DNA of 64,000 bases, taken from assembly GCF_029962835.1 (NCBI RefSeq), contig NC_080589.1, forward strand, positions 19,489,586 through 19,553,585, given 5' to 3'. The notes beneath the pieces are model-generated. The model ran no database searches. It had not been told where the DNA came from and worked only from the letters and a program-made list of their open reading frames with translations. This DNA comes from Magnolia sinica (taxonomy: Eukaryota > Streptophyta > Magnoliopsida > Magnoliales > Magnoliaceae). Made by a program: the position numbers and the translations under genes. Of the stretch, positions 40,563 to 54,214 are shown piece by piece (position 1 is the first letter of the stretch; every line of letters begins with the position of its first letter).

Positions 40563-43500
40563 AAGCGTTGCCCAACAAAATCACAAAAGAAATATCATGT
40601 CCAAAAGAATAGGGCTGAGTCCACAACTCAGCGATCTAAATCCTGTCTACTAGGCCGACGGGGAACCATTCATCAGCTGAAAATAAGAGAACTCGTCCTC
40701 CTCCTCGTGGCTCGCATCACCAGACTCTACGAAATCTGTATCACCTGCATTTATGAACGGGTCTGGTTGGTGTTTTAAAACACCGTCCCAGTGTGGGAGT
40801 GAGTGATCAACTCAGTGGGTGCTATTAGTCTTAAGTTGTAACAAGCATCAATTATAATAAGAATTTAATGAAAAGCAATCAATCATAAACATTTATCTAG
40901 TCTTGTTAATGCGTATGCATGCAGGATGATATGATGTATGCCCTCGCCACAACACTCCCTCGTGCGACACCATCTAACGATCGCCAATGCCAACACTCCC
41001 TCAGTGCGACCTCGATTGCCGAGTCACCAACCTAGCTAATGTCATGCAATGATGATGTTAACCGGGTTCTTAGTTAAGTCCATTCATCCAGCAGATTTGG
41101 AAATCTGATACACCCCACGTATCAAATGCCCTGAACTAGTTGCGAGGCCAAGACCCCCCAATGTGTGAGGCCGAGACCCCGCGATCCTTGACCCCGTCGG
41201 GTTTTTCCCATCCCCGACTTCAAGCACATGGGGGTGCTGAATGTGGGGTCGCTCGCGGTCACTACGGGGAGGCGCGTCACCCCAGCGTAGGCCGACAGCT
41301 CGGACACCGTGTCCCATTCCACCATGCCCGGCTCACGAGACTGTGGATCAATATTCCATCCGGTATCGATGGGCTACAACGGTGGTAGGGTGTTCCAGTT
41401 TCCATACATATGTGAGCAAACAAGGTTAACAACCAGGTGGGTCAGCCAGTGGACTAAACCGCACGAGCCCAGGCAAGTATGTGGCGGAACGACATCGGGT
41501 ACAAGCGACCCATGTAGCCTAACTACTGCCGCCCACACGTACTCGCCCAAACCCATGGGTTTAGCCTCAAGGTGGTCCTACCAACGGAACCACCTTCGCT
41601 CTCCTCATGTTCCTGACCAACCCAAGGGTAGGAATAGTGACTCATAGCATGCCAACTACCAATGTAACATCAAGCATATTCAACACCATGTTCTCATGTT
41701 ACTCAACATACAATTCAAATTTCTCTAGCAAGAAAACTATTAATATCATGAATAAGGTGTATGTGTGTGGTGTGGGTTGGTGAGGAAGTTAAGCACTTCC
41801 TACACCTCAGGGGATCAAATACATAAGAGCAAATGATTCATACACAATATGAAGCAATACACATGAGAAAAAGAAATCAACCAAACATGAGCATGTAATC
41901 ATCCATATACTAGATTATGAGAGAGGCAAGATTAACATCAAAGAGAAATAAACATGCAATTCTTACAATTCCAATAACGCATCATCCCTAGGTTCCTCTA
42001 GATTCTTCCATACAACATACCAAGCAAACAAAATCATTAAACTCCAACTATAATCGGTGCTAGGTCACCTAAGGATAATAGTCCGCACCTATGGATTGTT
42101 GAAGTCTTGGAAAACAACATAGAATCGCCGAACCCGGTGCCGATCGCCCGGAATCCTAAGACAATGCACTTGCATGTTAGGATTTCATACAAATCCTAGC
42201 TCAACACAAAAGATTACAAAAAGGATGGGTGCTTACCTCCCCAATCGGATGAAAATCACTTGTATTTGTGGATGTGGGATTTCTTGAGCAAAGGGAAGAG
42301 GGGTTTCTAGATCTCACCTCCCTTGGGCCCACCTTTCTCTCCCTTCTTCCTTCTCTCCTTCTCTCTTTCTCCTCTTTTCTCCTCTTTCTCTCTTTCTTTT
42401 CTCTAGGGCAAATTCGTATGGGGAGAGGGGTGCCCCAAATGAGGCCCTTTTATAATGCCAGATTTGGTGACAATGGCCCCAAGTGTTGGGTTTTTACTAT
42501 ACTAGACCTATGAGAGGGTCTTTCTAGCCTCTAGGGCCCACTATGGGGTGTACAAGTCAATATACACCGTAGGATAGCTAGCCCTAATGATGATCTACGT
42601 ATGGATATGATCGGCCCGCCATTTGGATGCGCCGATCGACAGATATGATACGAAGTCTATTCAACGATCACCGATAGTCGATCAGGGCCGTGGCTATACG
42701 GATATGAGAAGGGAAATATCCTTACTCCATAGGTAAAGTTTGGTCGCAAACCGATAGTCCGAAATCCTCAACTTTGTATAAGAGTGGACGACTCAATTCA
42801 CTTAAGTTTCAACTCCTTCCTTTAGGGTATTTGCACTTCTCATGCACTCGTCCTTCAGCTCAAGTTGACCGGTTCTGGACCGTACCCAGGTCCGATTCCC
42901 GCGATGGACGTCAAGCCCAATGAGACGGACATTATTCTATAGTTTTGAAACTAGTGGTCCACCAACGAGCGGTCTAGAGCTTGTTTAGAGAATCGGGGCA
43001 CTTCTTGTGGTCATTTGGCCATGAAACTTATAGGATAGGTGCTCCAGTCCCTATGCAAAATTTGGGGATGATCGAATATGGGGTTTGGTCGCACGGGTCT
43101 GATTCGCGATCAACGGTCACCGTGTCACGATCGGGACCCAGATTTTGTGGACGGGCGTAGAAAAATACATTAGACCTTTACCGTAAATTTAGAAGAAATT
43201 CGACGGCTAAAATGCTTAAAATCTTAGTTTTATTTACCCGTGTTAGATTCCAATTCTGGCATTGGTGGGACGCAACTGGCAAGTGACAGATTCCACTTCT
43301 GGGTGTCCACTAGGTTCGTTGTCCACGATGGTCCTCAAGCCCAGTGAGATCTATGCTCCCCTAAATTTTTATAATTTTCTGACCTTCCCGTGTCACGGTA
43401 TAGCCCGCACGGGCTGTCGCTGGGTGTTAACGGCCATCTGGCTTGGAGGCCCGCATCAGGATCTATCAGGACATGTCTGACTTATTCAATTGGGCTAATC

Positions 43501-43611
43501 TTGGTCTAATTTATTTGTGATACCTCACTACGAGTGGCTTAAATGAACGGTCCTATGACAAATCCTACGTGGATGCCCCAGGACGCTGTTCTGATTGGGC
43601 GAGACGTTACA
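40563..43611 (-). mobile_element. Lone LTR fragment of a Tekay-like family
   Basis: On the - strand it begins tgtaacgtctcgcccaatc at 43611 and is homologous to the LTR starting at 47152 (shared 'gtcctggggc...cacgtagga'). It contains the palindrome ggtgttttaaaacacc at 40769-40784. No internal region or second LTR accompanies it. Confidence 0.8.
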
Positions 43612-43831
43612 CTACACCTGATGTTCAAGTGATCGGACGGATTCATTGGCTTCCTACGGCTGATTAATTGGACTGGTGTGACTCTTTACTGGTACCACCC
43701 CTGTATACACTGACATTGAGTGCTAATGGTTATTAAGTAATATTTAGGTTAATTAAATAAAATTTAAAAATAAAAATAAAAATTGATGGATTTTTTGAAA
43801 ATCCAAAATAATGAAAATTCAGGATGTTACA
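43612..43831 (-). mobile_element. Fragment of another gypsy-type LTR
   Basis: On the - strand it begins tgtaacatcctgaattttca at 43831, an LTR-like start, and is cut at 43612 by the neighbouring LTR fragment. The family is uncertain. Confidence 0.5.
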
Positions 43832-43856
43832 GATGATCAAATCTTTTGAGCCACTG

Positions 43857-44060
43857 AGAAGTGAACGGTGGGGGTTCGATTCACACCATTTCGTGTGGTG
43901 TGGTCCACTTTAACTTTGGATATGCTTCAATTTTGGGCTCATTCCCTAAAATGAACTGTTAAAACGGATGGACGGCTTGGATAAGACACATACATCATGG
44001 ATGGCCCCATAAAATTTACTCAGTACGCATTCGGCTTCCTGTTCAGGGGAGTCAGCAAAC
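43857..44060. repeat. 204-bp direct repeat, right member
   Basis: Near-identical to 40359-40562. Duplicated-segment sequence continues normally beyond 44060. Confidence 0.9.
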
Positions 44061-45229
44061 CCTGATACAGCGTACCTGCACAGCTAGTCGTGGCACGTGT
44101 GCACATTTGCAAGATCCAAGCCGTTCAACCATGGCGCATCATGGTGAAGATGGCCTGGGTCGAAAAATAGGCCAATCTGCTCATCAGGTGGGCCACATCT
44201 TAATATTGAAAATGTGGATCAAACCGAATTGGGTCCCACTGTCGCAGACCCTGGGTGTGAATTCTTGAGGGCGCTGTTGTGGAAGGTTATGTTTTTCTTT
44301 GTGCACTTTCAGTAATAAATCACATTCCAGTGAAGGATTCTCATTACTACCAGTATCACAAGCTTTCATAGCAACACAAGGGGGACTGAAGAGCCAAATG
44401 GACGGCTCGGATCCACCGATGGTCTGCCATGATGACACATGTGATCATGTATCTACACTATATAGTTCTAAAACTCAGTAGGTCGGCTTGCAATTGGGCC
44501 GAGTCAACTCAGCTCAACCAGTTTCCAAGCTCCTAGGCAGCCTACATATAAAGTTATTCCTATATCAGATATCCTAGCTATTATCTCATGGACCCCAATG
44601 CATCCAGAAGCTGCCTGGCTGCAGAATCTCCTTGTTAAACAATACCAGGCCTTCCAGCCATCTGATCAATGGGCCTTTTGTTGTTGCACCCTGACCACCA
44701 GCTATGTTAGCTTCCATCAATCTAGCCGCAGCAACACAACAGACTGCCCATGATTGTTTGATAGGGTTTTTACCAGAGTTCCAGAACTTGTGGACTTGAA
44801 TAGAAACCCGAGTTGACTCGATGAGATTTCAAGCGAGACCGAGTCAACTCAATGCGATTCAAACCATATCACTAGGTGAGTCCATTGTTCTGAATATCCC
44901 CAATACATGGATAATATCCCCAATGGTAATATCAGAAATTAAGCGTATCGGCGATAGATCGTTGATGTATCGATATCACGATGTATTGCCGATATTTTTG
45001 ACCATGTAAATTTCAGGCATCGCACTTGTATTATCGATGTCTTTGATTGTGTAAATTCCATACGTCACTTGTATTGCCAATGTATTGATGATATTTCGAT
45101 AATATCACCAATGTATGGATACACCAAGCATCTATTTATTAAAAGAACTTCCACTTCAATTTTTTTATAGGCACGTGGTTGTATGATGAAATGCATGTTT
45201 GTATGTGTGCACGCACGAACGCAAATGCA

Positions 45230-45475
45230 TGATAGATGGATCATAGATGGACGGATATATACAGGTGTGGCCGGATGGATGGTTGGTTGGATGGATGTGT
45301 GTGTGTGTGTGTGCATGTGTGTGTGCAAGTGTATGGATGGATGGATGGACCATGCATGCATGTTTGTATGTAAGTATGTGCAGCATACATGGATGGTTGG
45401 ATGGATGGATCATGCATGCATGCATGTTTGTATGTATATATGTGCAGCATACATGGATGGTAGGATGGATGGATC
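45230..45475. repeat. GGAT/GCAT tetranucleotide array (copy A)
   Basis: Alternating runs of (ggat)n, (gcat)n, (gtat)n and (gt)n. The His/Met/Cys-rich frames in it are artefacts of the repeat. The array is preceded by 'tatcgatatc'-rich sequence, as at 59860-60060. Confidence 0.9.
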
Positions 45476-45674
45476 TAAAATTTTCCCCTTGGAAACATGA
45501 GTCAACAATGCATGCTTTTAACCCCATTAAAGGAAAGCTCATTATTTGATTTCTAAATATGCAAATATGCATCCTTTTTACTATTATTTGATTCTTAAAT
45601 ATGCAAATATGTTATTTTAGCCCCTCAAAGTATCATTCAAAAATACCATTTTCCCCACATTTCTCTAATATTTT

Positions 45675-48600
45675 GACAGTAAAATCATTGAAGCCCAAGA
45701 GGGCGATGACCAATTGAAGAAAATGAGGGAAGGGGCAAAGAACGATGGGAAGTCCGAATGGAGAGTCGGCACCGATGGGGGATTGCGGTACCGAGGCCGC
45801 CTTTGTGTTCCAAACCTTCAGGGACTACGAGAAGAAGTTCTAAATGCCGCTCACAACTCCAAGTTGGCGATGCATCCTGGTAGTACAAAGATGTACCGAG
45901 ATCTAAAGCGAACCTATTGGTGGGATAACATGAAGAAGGAAATAGCGGGATATGTGTCCCGATGCCTCACCTGTCAACAAGTTAAGGCTGAACACCGCCG
46001 ACCACCGGGCCTGTTGCAGCCCATGCCTATAGCAGAATGGAAGTGGGACTTCATATCTATGGACTTCATTGCCGGGTTACCCAAGACTAGAAAGGGGCAC
46101 GACTCGATATGGGTGATTGTGGACAGGCTAACCAAATCAGCCCACTTCCTGCCGATCAAGACTTCTAGCTCCGCCGACGACTTGGCTAAGCTGTATATCA
46201 AGGAGATAGTGCGGCTCCATGGCGTCCCATTGGAGATTGTGTCGGACCGGGATACTCGATTCACGTCGATCTTCTGGACCCGCATTCAAGAAGCTATGGG
46301 AGTGAAACTGAAGTTTAGCACCGCCTTCCACCCGCAAACAGATGGGCAAACCGAACGGGTGAACCAGATTTTGGAAGACATGTTGCGTGCTTGTGTTTTG
46401 GACTTCCAGGAGAGTTGGGATGATTGTCTCCTATATGCCGAGTTCGCCTACAACAATAGCTTCCAAGCTAGCATCGATATGGCACCTTACGAGGCCTTGT
46501 ATGGGCGTCCATGCCGAGCCCCGCATTGTTGGGAGGAAATTGGCGAGAAGAGTTTGCTAGGACCAGATCTGGTGTGGATCACGACCGAAAGGATTGAAAT
46601 TATCCGGCGCCGCCTCTTAACGGCTCAAAGCAGGCAGAAAAGCTATGGCGACACAAGGCGAAGGGACTTGGAATTTGAAACTGGGGACCACGTATTTCTC
46701 AAGATCTCCCCAATGAAGGGTGTTTTACGCTTTGGCAAAAAGGGAAAGCTCACGTCATGGTTCATCGGGCCATTCCGAATTTTGGACCATGTGGGTGCGG
46801 TTGCATATCGCTTGGCCCTACCCACGCCTCTAGCCGGAGTGCATAACGTCTTTCATGTATCAATGTTGAAGAAAAACATCCCCGATCCTTCGCATATCAT
46901 CAGGTGGGAACATGTGGAACTTAAGGAAAATGCCACATACGTTCTTTGACCCACTCAAATACTTGATAGGAAGGAGCAGGTCCTACGCAACAAGGTCATC
47001 CCGTTGGTCAAGGTACTATGGACCCATCACGATGAAGAAGAGGCCACTTGGGAGACGGAAGCAGAAGTCCGCAAGCATTACCCAACCCTGCTTCAGCAAT
47101 ACGAACAGGTACAAATTTCGAGGATGAAATTTATTTGTAAGGGGGGTAGATTGTAACAACCCGTCCAACCAGTACAGTGTCCTGGGGCGTCCACGTAGGA
47201 TTTTTCGCAGGACCGATCATTTAAACCATGCGCGGTGAGGTACCACAAGCAAATCAACCTAGGATTAACCCATTAGAATAAGCCGGTCGGGTCATGACAG
47301 GACTCGGTGTGGGCCGTCGAGCTGGATAGCTCATTTGCCCTTAGCGACAGCCCGTATGGGCTACACCGTGACACAGGAAGGTCAGAAAATTCTAAAAATA
47401 AAGGGAACCATAAATCTCACTGGGCTTGTGGACCATCGCGGACCACGGACCCAGTGGACACCCAGAAGTGGGATCTGGCACTGACTAAATGCACCCCACC
47501 AATGCCAGGACCGAAATCTGGCGCTTGCAAATGAAACCGAGATACCAGGCTATCCAACCGTCGGATCTCTTCCACATTTACGGTGGAGGTCTAATGAATT
47601 TTTCTACACCCGTCCACCAACTCTGGGACCCGATCGTGGAACGGTGACCGTCGATCACAAATCGGACCCGTACGACCAAACCCCAGATCCGATCGTCCCC
47701 AAATTTTGCATGGCCCTTCATCGGGCCATGAAGCATCTATCCTAGAAATTTCATAGCCAAAGGGCCGCTCAGGGCCGTTTAAAGATCAGAACCGTTGACT
47801 CAAACCCCACAACCGTCCATCCGTTTGTTTCCAAATTTTACACGGGCCCTAATCGGGCCATAGGGCACCTACCCACCAAATTTGGTGGCCAAAGGAGTAT
47901 TAGGGCCACACCAACCCCAAAAGTGAGTCCTAGTAGGCTATTTTGAGAATTTGAGGAAACTTAAGGCCAAAGGGTCCAAGTCTAGGGAATAAACCCTAAC
48001 TCTCATAACTCTCCCTTATTTGCCACAACCACCAAGAGAGAAAGAGAATGAAGGAGTCAAGAGGAGAAGATGGTGTGTGAGGGGTGATTTATGGTGGACC
48101 TTAGATCGAAGTGGGGCCCAAGCGAGTCAACCCTTCCAACTCCCTACCTCTCTTGCAAGGAGAAACTCCTCTCCTTAACTTCAACAACCGTCCGTGGGTT
48201 GCCTAGGTAAGGTTTTCACCCATTCTTCTTGAAGTCCACGTAGTAAGATGGGATTGGCTTGGAATTCTAACATGCAAGAGCTTGTTTTAGGGATTCCGGT
48301 CGATCGACCCGAAAGCCCTCTTTCCTAGGGCGTTTTCTGAATCTCCAACGAATCATAGGTGCGGACTATTACTCTTAGGTGGCCTAGCACCAATTTTAGT
48401 ACGAGCTTAATGATTTTGATTGCTTGGATGTTGTATTTGAAACTCTAGAGAAAACCCTAGGAGTTATATGTTCGTTGGAATTGTATGGATGTGCATGTTA
48501 GCTCTCAAATTGGTGTTGATCTTGTCTCTCACATGATTTGATGTATGGATGATAGTATGCCCATGTTTGCTTGATTCTTTTCCTCACATGTGGTGTTTCA

Positions 48601-49975
48601 TTGTGTGTATGATTTATTACCCTTGTGCACATGATTTCTTGAGATGGAGGAAGTGTTTAACTTCCTCACAAACCCACACATTCACTCGCACCTTAGTTAT
48701 TGACAATTATTTATTTGCTGGTAAGAATATCCGTTTTTGTATGGTTGAAACGGATGAGAATATGATATTATTATGCTTGATGATATTTGGGTAGTTGTCA
48801 TGCCATGGATCCCCTCACCCTCCTTGGGTTGGTCAGGAATTTGAGAAGAGACGGTAGTCCCATCGGTTGGACTATGCTATGGCTAGACCCGTGGGTTTGG
48901 GCGGGTGTGTTCGGGTGGCTGTAGTTCGACTACATGGGTCCTTTGTGCCCGATGTCACTCGTCTCATGCTCGCCCGACTCGTGCGGTCTAGTCCACTGTC
49001 TAACCGACTTTGTTTGTTAACCCTGTTTGCTCACACATGTATGGAACCTGGAACACCCCACAACCATTGTAGCTCATTAGTAACCCACCTGAAATTGGTC
49101 CACAGCCTCGTGAGCCGGGTATAGTGGAATGAGACACTGTGTTCGAGCTGTCGGCCTACGCTGGGGTATCGCGCCTCCCCTTGTGACCGCGAGCGATCCC
49201 TTTCTCTCGGCACTCCTCATGTGCTTGAAGTCGGGGATGAGGAACCCGACGGGATCACGGACCGTGGGGTCTCGGCCTCACGCATTGGGGGGTCTTAGCC
49301 TCGCAACTAGTTTAGGGCGTTGATACGTGGGGTGTACCAGAATCCCCAACCTGCTGGATGAAAGGACCTAACTAACAACTCGGTTAACACGAATGCATTA
49401 CATCGCATTAGCTAGGGTGGCGACTCGGCAGTCGAGGTCGCACTGAGGGAGTGTTGTCATACGCGATCGTTAGATGGAGTCGCTCGAGGGAGCGTTGTGG
49501 TGAGGGCATACATCATATCATCCTGCATACATGCGCATTAATAAGACTAGTTAGATGTTCATGATTGACTGCCTTTTATTAAGATCTTATTATAATTGAT
49601 GCCTGCGATAACTTATGATTAATAGCACCCACTGAGTTGATCACTCACTCCCACTCTGGGACGGTGTTTTAAAACACCAACCAGACCCATTCATAGATGC
49701 AGGTGACTCAGGACTGGAGGAGCCTGGCGAGACGAGCTTGGACGAGGAGGACGAGCTATCATACTTCCAGTTGATGGAGGGTTCTCCGCCAGCTTGATTG
49801 GTGGGATTCGGTCACTGAGCAGGGGGCTCAGTCCTATTCTTTTGGACTTGCTATTCTTTTGAGATATTGTTAGGTAGCGTCATATGCGTCCCTTTTGTAC
49901 TTTTGAACATGTATATGAATGTATGTTTATTTTTCGCTCATTTCAGTAGACTGGTGTGGTTATGTTTCATGCTCC
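45675..49975 (+). mobile_element. Tekay-type chromovirus fragment between the duplicated copies
   Basis: It begins inside pol and ends inside an LTR. Parts: integrase about 45750-46950 (zinc finger HNSKLAMHPGS...CLTCQQ, core MDFIAGLP, FHPQTDGQTERVNQILEDML), chromodomain about 46955-47095 (VLWTHHDEEEATWETEAEV), polypurine tract about 47135-47151, then an LTR from 47152 (tgtaacaacccgtcc). The integrase part is long and open, so this copy looks younger than the 12.5-kb element. It is incomplete, truncated on both sides. Confidence 0.85.
47152..49975 (+). repeat. Partial LTR of the Tekay fragment
   Basis: Begins tgtaac after the polypurine tract and shares conserved blocks with the 12.5-kb and 40.6-kb LTRs, including ggtgttttaaaacacc at 49663-49678. 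It is replaced by copy B sequence from 49976. Confidence 0.82.
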
Positions 49976-52900
49976 GGCCACCTCTATGTGAAATGCGTGC
50001 ACGGCTGAAATAAAATTACCAACACAATAGATAGGCGATTAACATGATACTCCGTCACCGTATGACACTTGATGCACAGGCGCTTATAAATTTCACACAA
50101 GTGACATAAACTACCCAAGTTAAACCTACTAGATTATAAAACCCACTCTCGCTAAAAATCGATGCCTGGTTGGTTTCTTGAAATGGGAAAGTTGCATGTT
50201 TTCATCTTTAATCGTCCAATAAATGTCCACCAATCGTACGGTTCGATAATTCAATAACTATAATGTTTGGTTCATTATACATCTAAACTGGGGCCCATCA
50301 TTTGGACGGCTTGATTTGAATTACTCATCATTACCTTAAAATCCATCCCATCCCTCCTAATGCCATGGGATTCGCCAGGCCAAACAGGGCCTAAATGTCC
50401 CAGTCATTCTCTAATTCATACGTGTGTCACGCATTGATGTAGAGCGGGTGAGAGACTTTCATGTCCAAAATGGATCAGCTGATTCAAAGTCGGAAGTCAT
50501 TGGAATCATTAAAACCTTAAAATATACCTTGCAAACCAAAATGGGTTATTAGACCTAACATTAAGGTGAGTTACTTTAGCCAACCAATTGAATTTGCGAG
50601 ATCCCATTAGATGGGTGGTCGAAAACTAATTTTATTCCTTTTAAGCTTTAAGAGTTGTGTCCAACATTAAAAGTGTTTAGAAAAATAATGTGGTTAAGCC
50701 ACGTGGGACACTTACTATATATAGCAAATTTACTATTTATATTAAGCTGTGAATTTTATGAAGTTTTAGTAGTAGTTTAATTTTTGAAATTCTTCTGAAG
50801 CTCGGCATCCTTATCTAAAGGGATGTAGATTAGGTTTTATCATCTATCAATCAGAGTCTCTTGAGGAGTGAAGCTTCTAAGATATCCCTGAGAAGACTGA
50901 AGTAATCGACCTAGTCACGTTCATCCCTGCCTCACGCGTGTTCAGAGAAGGGATTGCATAATTAGAAACTCAGTACATATTGTGGAGACTCTTTGGGGCC
51001 CATCGTGATGTATGTGTCTAATCCACCCGTCCATCCGTTTTAACAGCCCATTTTACGCTATGAGCTCAAAATTGAAACATACTCAAAGCGCAAGTGGACC
51101 ACACAAAACGAAACAATAGAGATAATGACCTCCACCGTTGAAACCTTCCCAGGGCCCACAGATGTTTATTTGTCATCCAACCTGTTAGTTAGGACGCGGT
51201 TTGGGTTAGTGACCCCAACACAACACCAGCCAGCTAGCTGATTCCAAAGCTTTATGGGCCCCACCATGATGTATATATTTCATCCAGACTGTCCATCCAT
51301 TTTTGCAGCTCATTTTAAGTCATCAGCTGAAAAATGAGGCAAATCCAAATTGCAGGTGGACCACAACATAGGAAAACTGTGTTGGTTGAACATCCACCAA
51401 TTAAAAAATCATGGGGCCAGCTGTAATGTTTATTTGCCATCCAACCTGTTGATAAGGTCACACGTGTCTGGATGATGGGAAAACACAAATTTCAGCTTGC
51501 TCCAAAACTTTAGCCGCCGCCAAAAGGTTTTCAATGGTAAGTGCTCAATCCCTATTGTTTCTTGTGGTGTGGTCCAATTAATATTTGGATCTGCTTCATT
51601 TTTAGGTGGATGCTCCAAAATGAGTTGAAAATTTGGATGGACGGCATAGATAAAACATATACATCATGGTGGGGCTCACAAAGCTTTGACATCAGCTAGT
51701 TGGCTGGTGTTGGGTTCACTCAAAACTTCTGTGGCCCCCAAGAAGTGAACGGTGGGGGTTCGATTCACACCATTTCGTGTGGTGTGGTCCACTTTAACTT
51801 TGGATATGCTTCAATTTTGGGCTCATTCCCTAAAATGAACTGTTAAAACGGATGGACGGCTTGGATAAGACACATACATCATGGATGGCCCCATAAAATT
51901 TACTCAGTACGCATTCGGCTTCCTGTTCAGGGGAGTCAGCAAACCCTGATACAGCGTACCTGCACAGCTAGTCGTGGCACGTGTGCACATTTGCAAGATC
52001 CAAGCCGTTCAACCATGGCGCATCATGGTGAAGATGGCCTGGGTCGAAAAATAGGCCAATCTGCTCATCAGGTGGGCCACATCTTAATATTGAAAATGTG
52101 GATCAAACCGAATTGGGTCCCACTGTCGCAGACCCTGGGTGTGAATTCTTGAGGGCGCTGTTGTGGAAGGTTATGTTTTTCTTTGTGCACTTTCAGTAAT
52201 AAATCACATTCCAGTGAAGGATTCTCATTACTACCAGTATCACAAGCTTTCATAGCAACACAAGGGGGACTGAAGAGCCAAATGGACGGCTCGGATCCAC
52301 CGATGGTCTGCCATGATGACACATGTGATCATGTATCTACACTATATAGTTCTAAAACTCAGTAGGTCGGCTTGCAATTGGGCCGAGTCAACTCAGCTCA
52401 ACCAGTTTCCAAGCTCCTAGGCAGCCTACATATAAAGTTATTCCTATATCAGATATCCTAGCTATTATCTCATGGACCCCAATGCATCCAGAAGCTGCCT
52501 GGCTGCAGAATCTCCTTGTTAAACAATACCAGGCCTTCCAGCCATCTGATCAATGGGCCTTTTGTTGTTGCACCCTGACCACCAGCTATGTTAGCTTCCA
52601 TCAATCTAGCCGCAGCAACACAACAGACTGCCCATGATTGTTTGATAGGGTTTTTACCAGAGTTCCAGAACTTGTGGACTTGAATAGAAACCCGAGTTGA
52701 CTCGATGAGATTTCAAGCGAGACCGAGTCAACTCAATGCGATTCAAACCATATCACTAGGTGAGTCCATTGTTCTGAATATCCCCAATACATGGATAATA
52801 TCCCCAATGGTAATATCAGAAATTAAGCGTATCGGCGATAGATCGCTGATGTATCGATATCACGATGTATTGCCAATATTTTTGACCATGTAAATTTCAG

Positions 52901-53542
52901 GCATCGCACTTCTATTATCGATGTCTTTGATTGTGTAAATTCCATACGTCACTTGTATTGCCAATGTATTGATGATATTTCGATAATATCACCAATGTAT
53001 GGATACACCAAGCATCTATTTATTAAAAGAACTTCCACTTCAATTTTTTTATAGGCACGTGGTTGTATGATGAAATGCATGTTTGTATGTGTGCATGCAC
53101 GAACGCAAATGCATGATAGATGGATCATAGATGGACGGATATATACAGGTGTGGACGGATGGATGGTTGGTTGGATGGATGTGTGTGTGTGTGCAAGTGT
53201 ATGGATGGATGGATGGACCGTGCATGCATGTTTGTATGTAAGTATGTGCAGCGTACATGGATGGTTGGATGGATGGATCATGCATGCATGCATGTTTGTA
53301 TGTATATATGTGCAGCATACATGGATGGTAGGATGGATGGATCTAAAATTTTCCCCTTGGAAACATGAGTCAACAATGCATGCTTTTAACCCCATTAAAG
53401 GAAAGCTCATTATTTGATTTCTAAATATGCAAATATGCATCCTTTTTACTCTTATTTGATTCTTAAATATGCAAATATGTTATTTTAGCACCTCAAAGTA
53501 TCATTAAAAAATACCATTTTCCCCACATTTCTCTAATATTTT
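49976..53542. repeat. Segmental duplication, copy B
   Basis: Colinear with copy A except for the two large absences listed there and a shorter GT run in the tetranucleotide array. The junction actca|tcattacc near 50328 leaves only the right part of the Tourist-like MITE. The nested palindromic pair (about 50969-51908) and the GGAT/GCAT array (53114-53343) are retained. Confidence 0.9.
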
Positions 53543-53651
53543 CCTAAGTCAGCATTATATGCTTTTTTACCCTCATTAAAGAAAAACTTATTATAAATGC
53601 ATCATTTTTTTTTATTATTTGATTCCTAAATATATAAATATGTGTATTTTA

Positions 53652-54211
53652 GGGCTGGTTTGATTTGTGAAGTAAATGGGAATTAGCTGGGAAATAAGTA
53701 ATAATTACTTACCAGCGAATTGCCCCTCGTTTCCTGTGCGCTGATTCGACGGCGTAGCCTTTGGCGTTAAAATCGACTATGGCTGTGAAAGGAATATAGG
53801 GCCTACTGTGATGTCCATGATATATCAACACCGTTCATCCTGTATGTCAGCCTCATTTAGGCCATGAACTCAAAAATGAGGTAGATCCAAAGCTCTAGTG
53901 GACCACACCACAGGAAACAATGGAAATTTAATGTTTGCCGTATAAAAATTTTGTGGCGCTTAGATGTTTTGGCTGAAGCTGATTTTTGTGTTTATCCCTT
54001 ACCAATTTTAGACTTAGCCCTAAAATCTTCTAATAAAATAGATGGACGGTGTAGATATGTCATACACATCACACTGGGGTCCACAAATGCAAGTCAACTT
54101 TTTTAGACCAATTTTCGAGGTGGAATTGCATTTGAAAATCCAAACAGGGGAAAAGGTAATAATGAACTTTTGCAAGGGTATTTTCCAGTTCCCTTGAAAT
54201 CAAACAGGCCC
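53652..54211. mobile_element. Tourist-like MITE containing a nested palindromic element
   Basis: The ends 'gggctggtttgattt' and, reversed, 'gggcctgtttgattt' are inverted repeats, flanked by TTA on both sides (53649-53651, 54212-54214). Inside, about 53798-54082, lies another member of the 'gtgatgt...ccgttcatcc'/'gatggacggtgt' palindromic family. Confidence 0.7.
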
Positions 54212-54214
54212 TTA

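Larger units (their letters stand above)
38218..45674. repeat. Segmental duplication, copy A
   Basis: Homologous to 49976-53542, beginning ggccacctctatg and ending ttctctaatatttt. Compared with copy B it has 38572-38943 (most of a Tourist-like MITE) and about 3.5 kb around 40563-44060 (LTR fragments plus a 204-bp direct repeat). Elsewhere differences are very rare. No host gene is seen in either copy. Confidence 0.9.

Noticed and set aside
45165-45572. His/Met/Cys-rich open frames (also at 52949-53440 and 60273-61154)
   Set aside because: Read-through of GGAT/GCAT tetranucleotide arrays on both strands and in several frames; no domain, start context or splice evidence.
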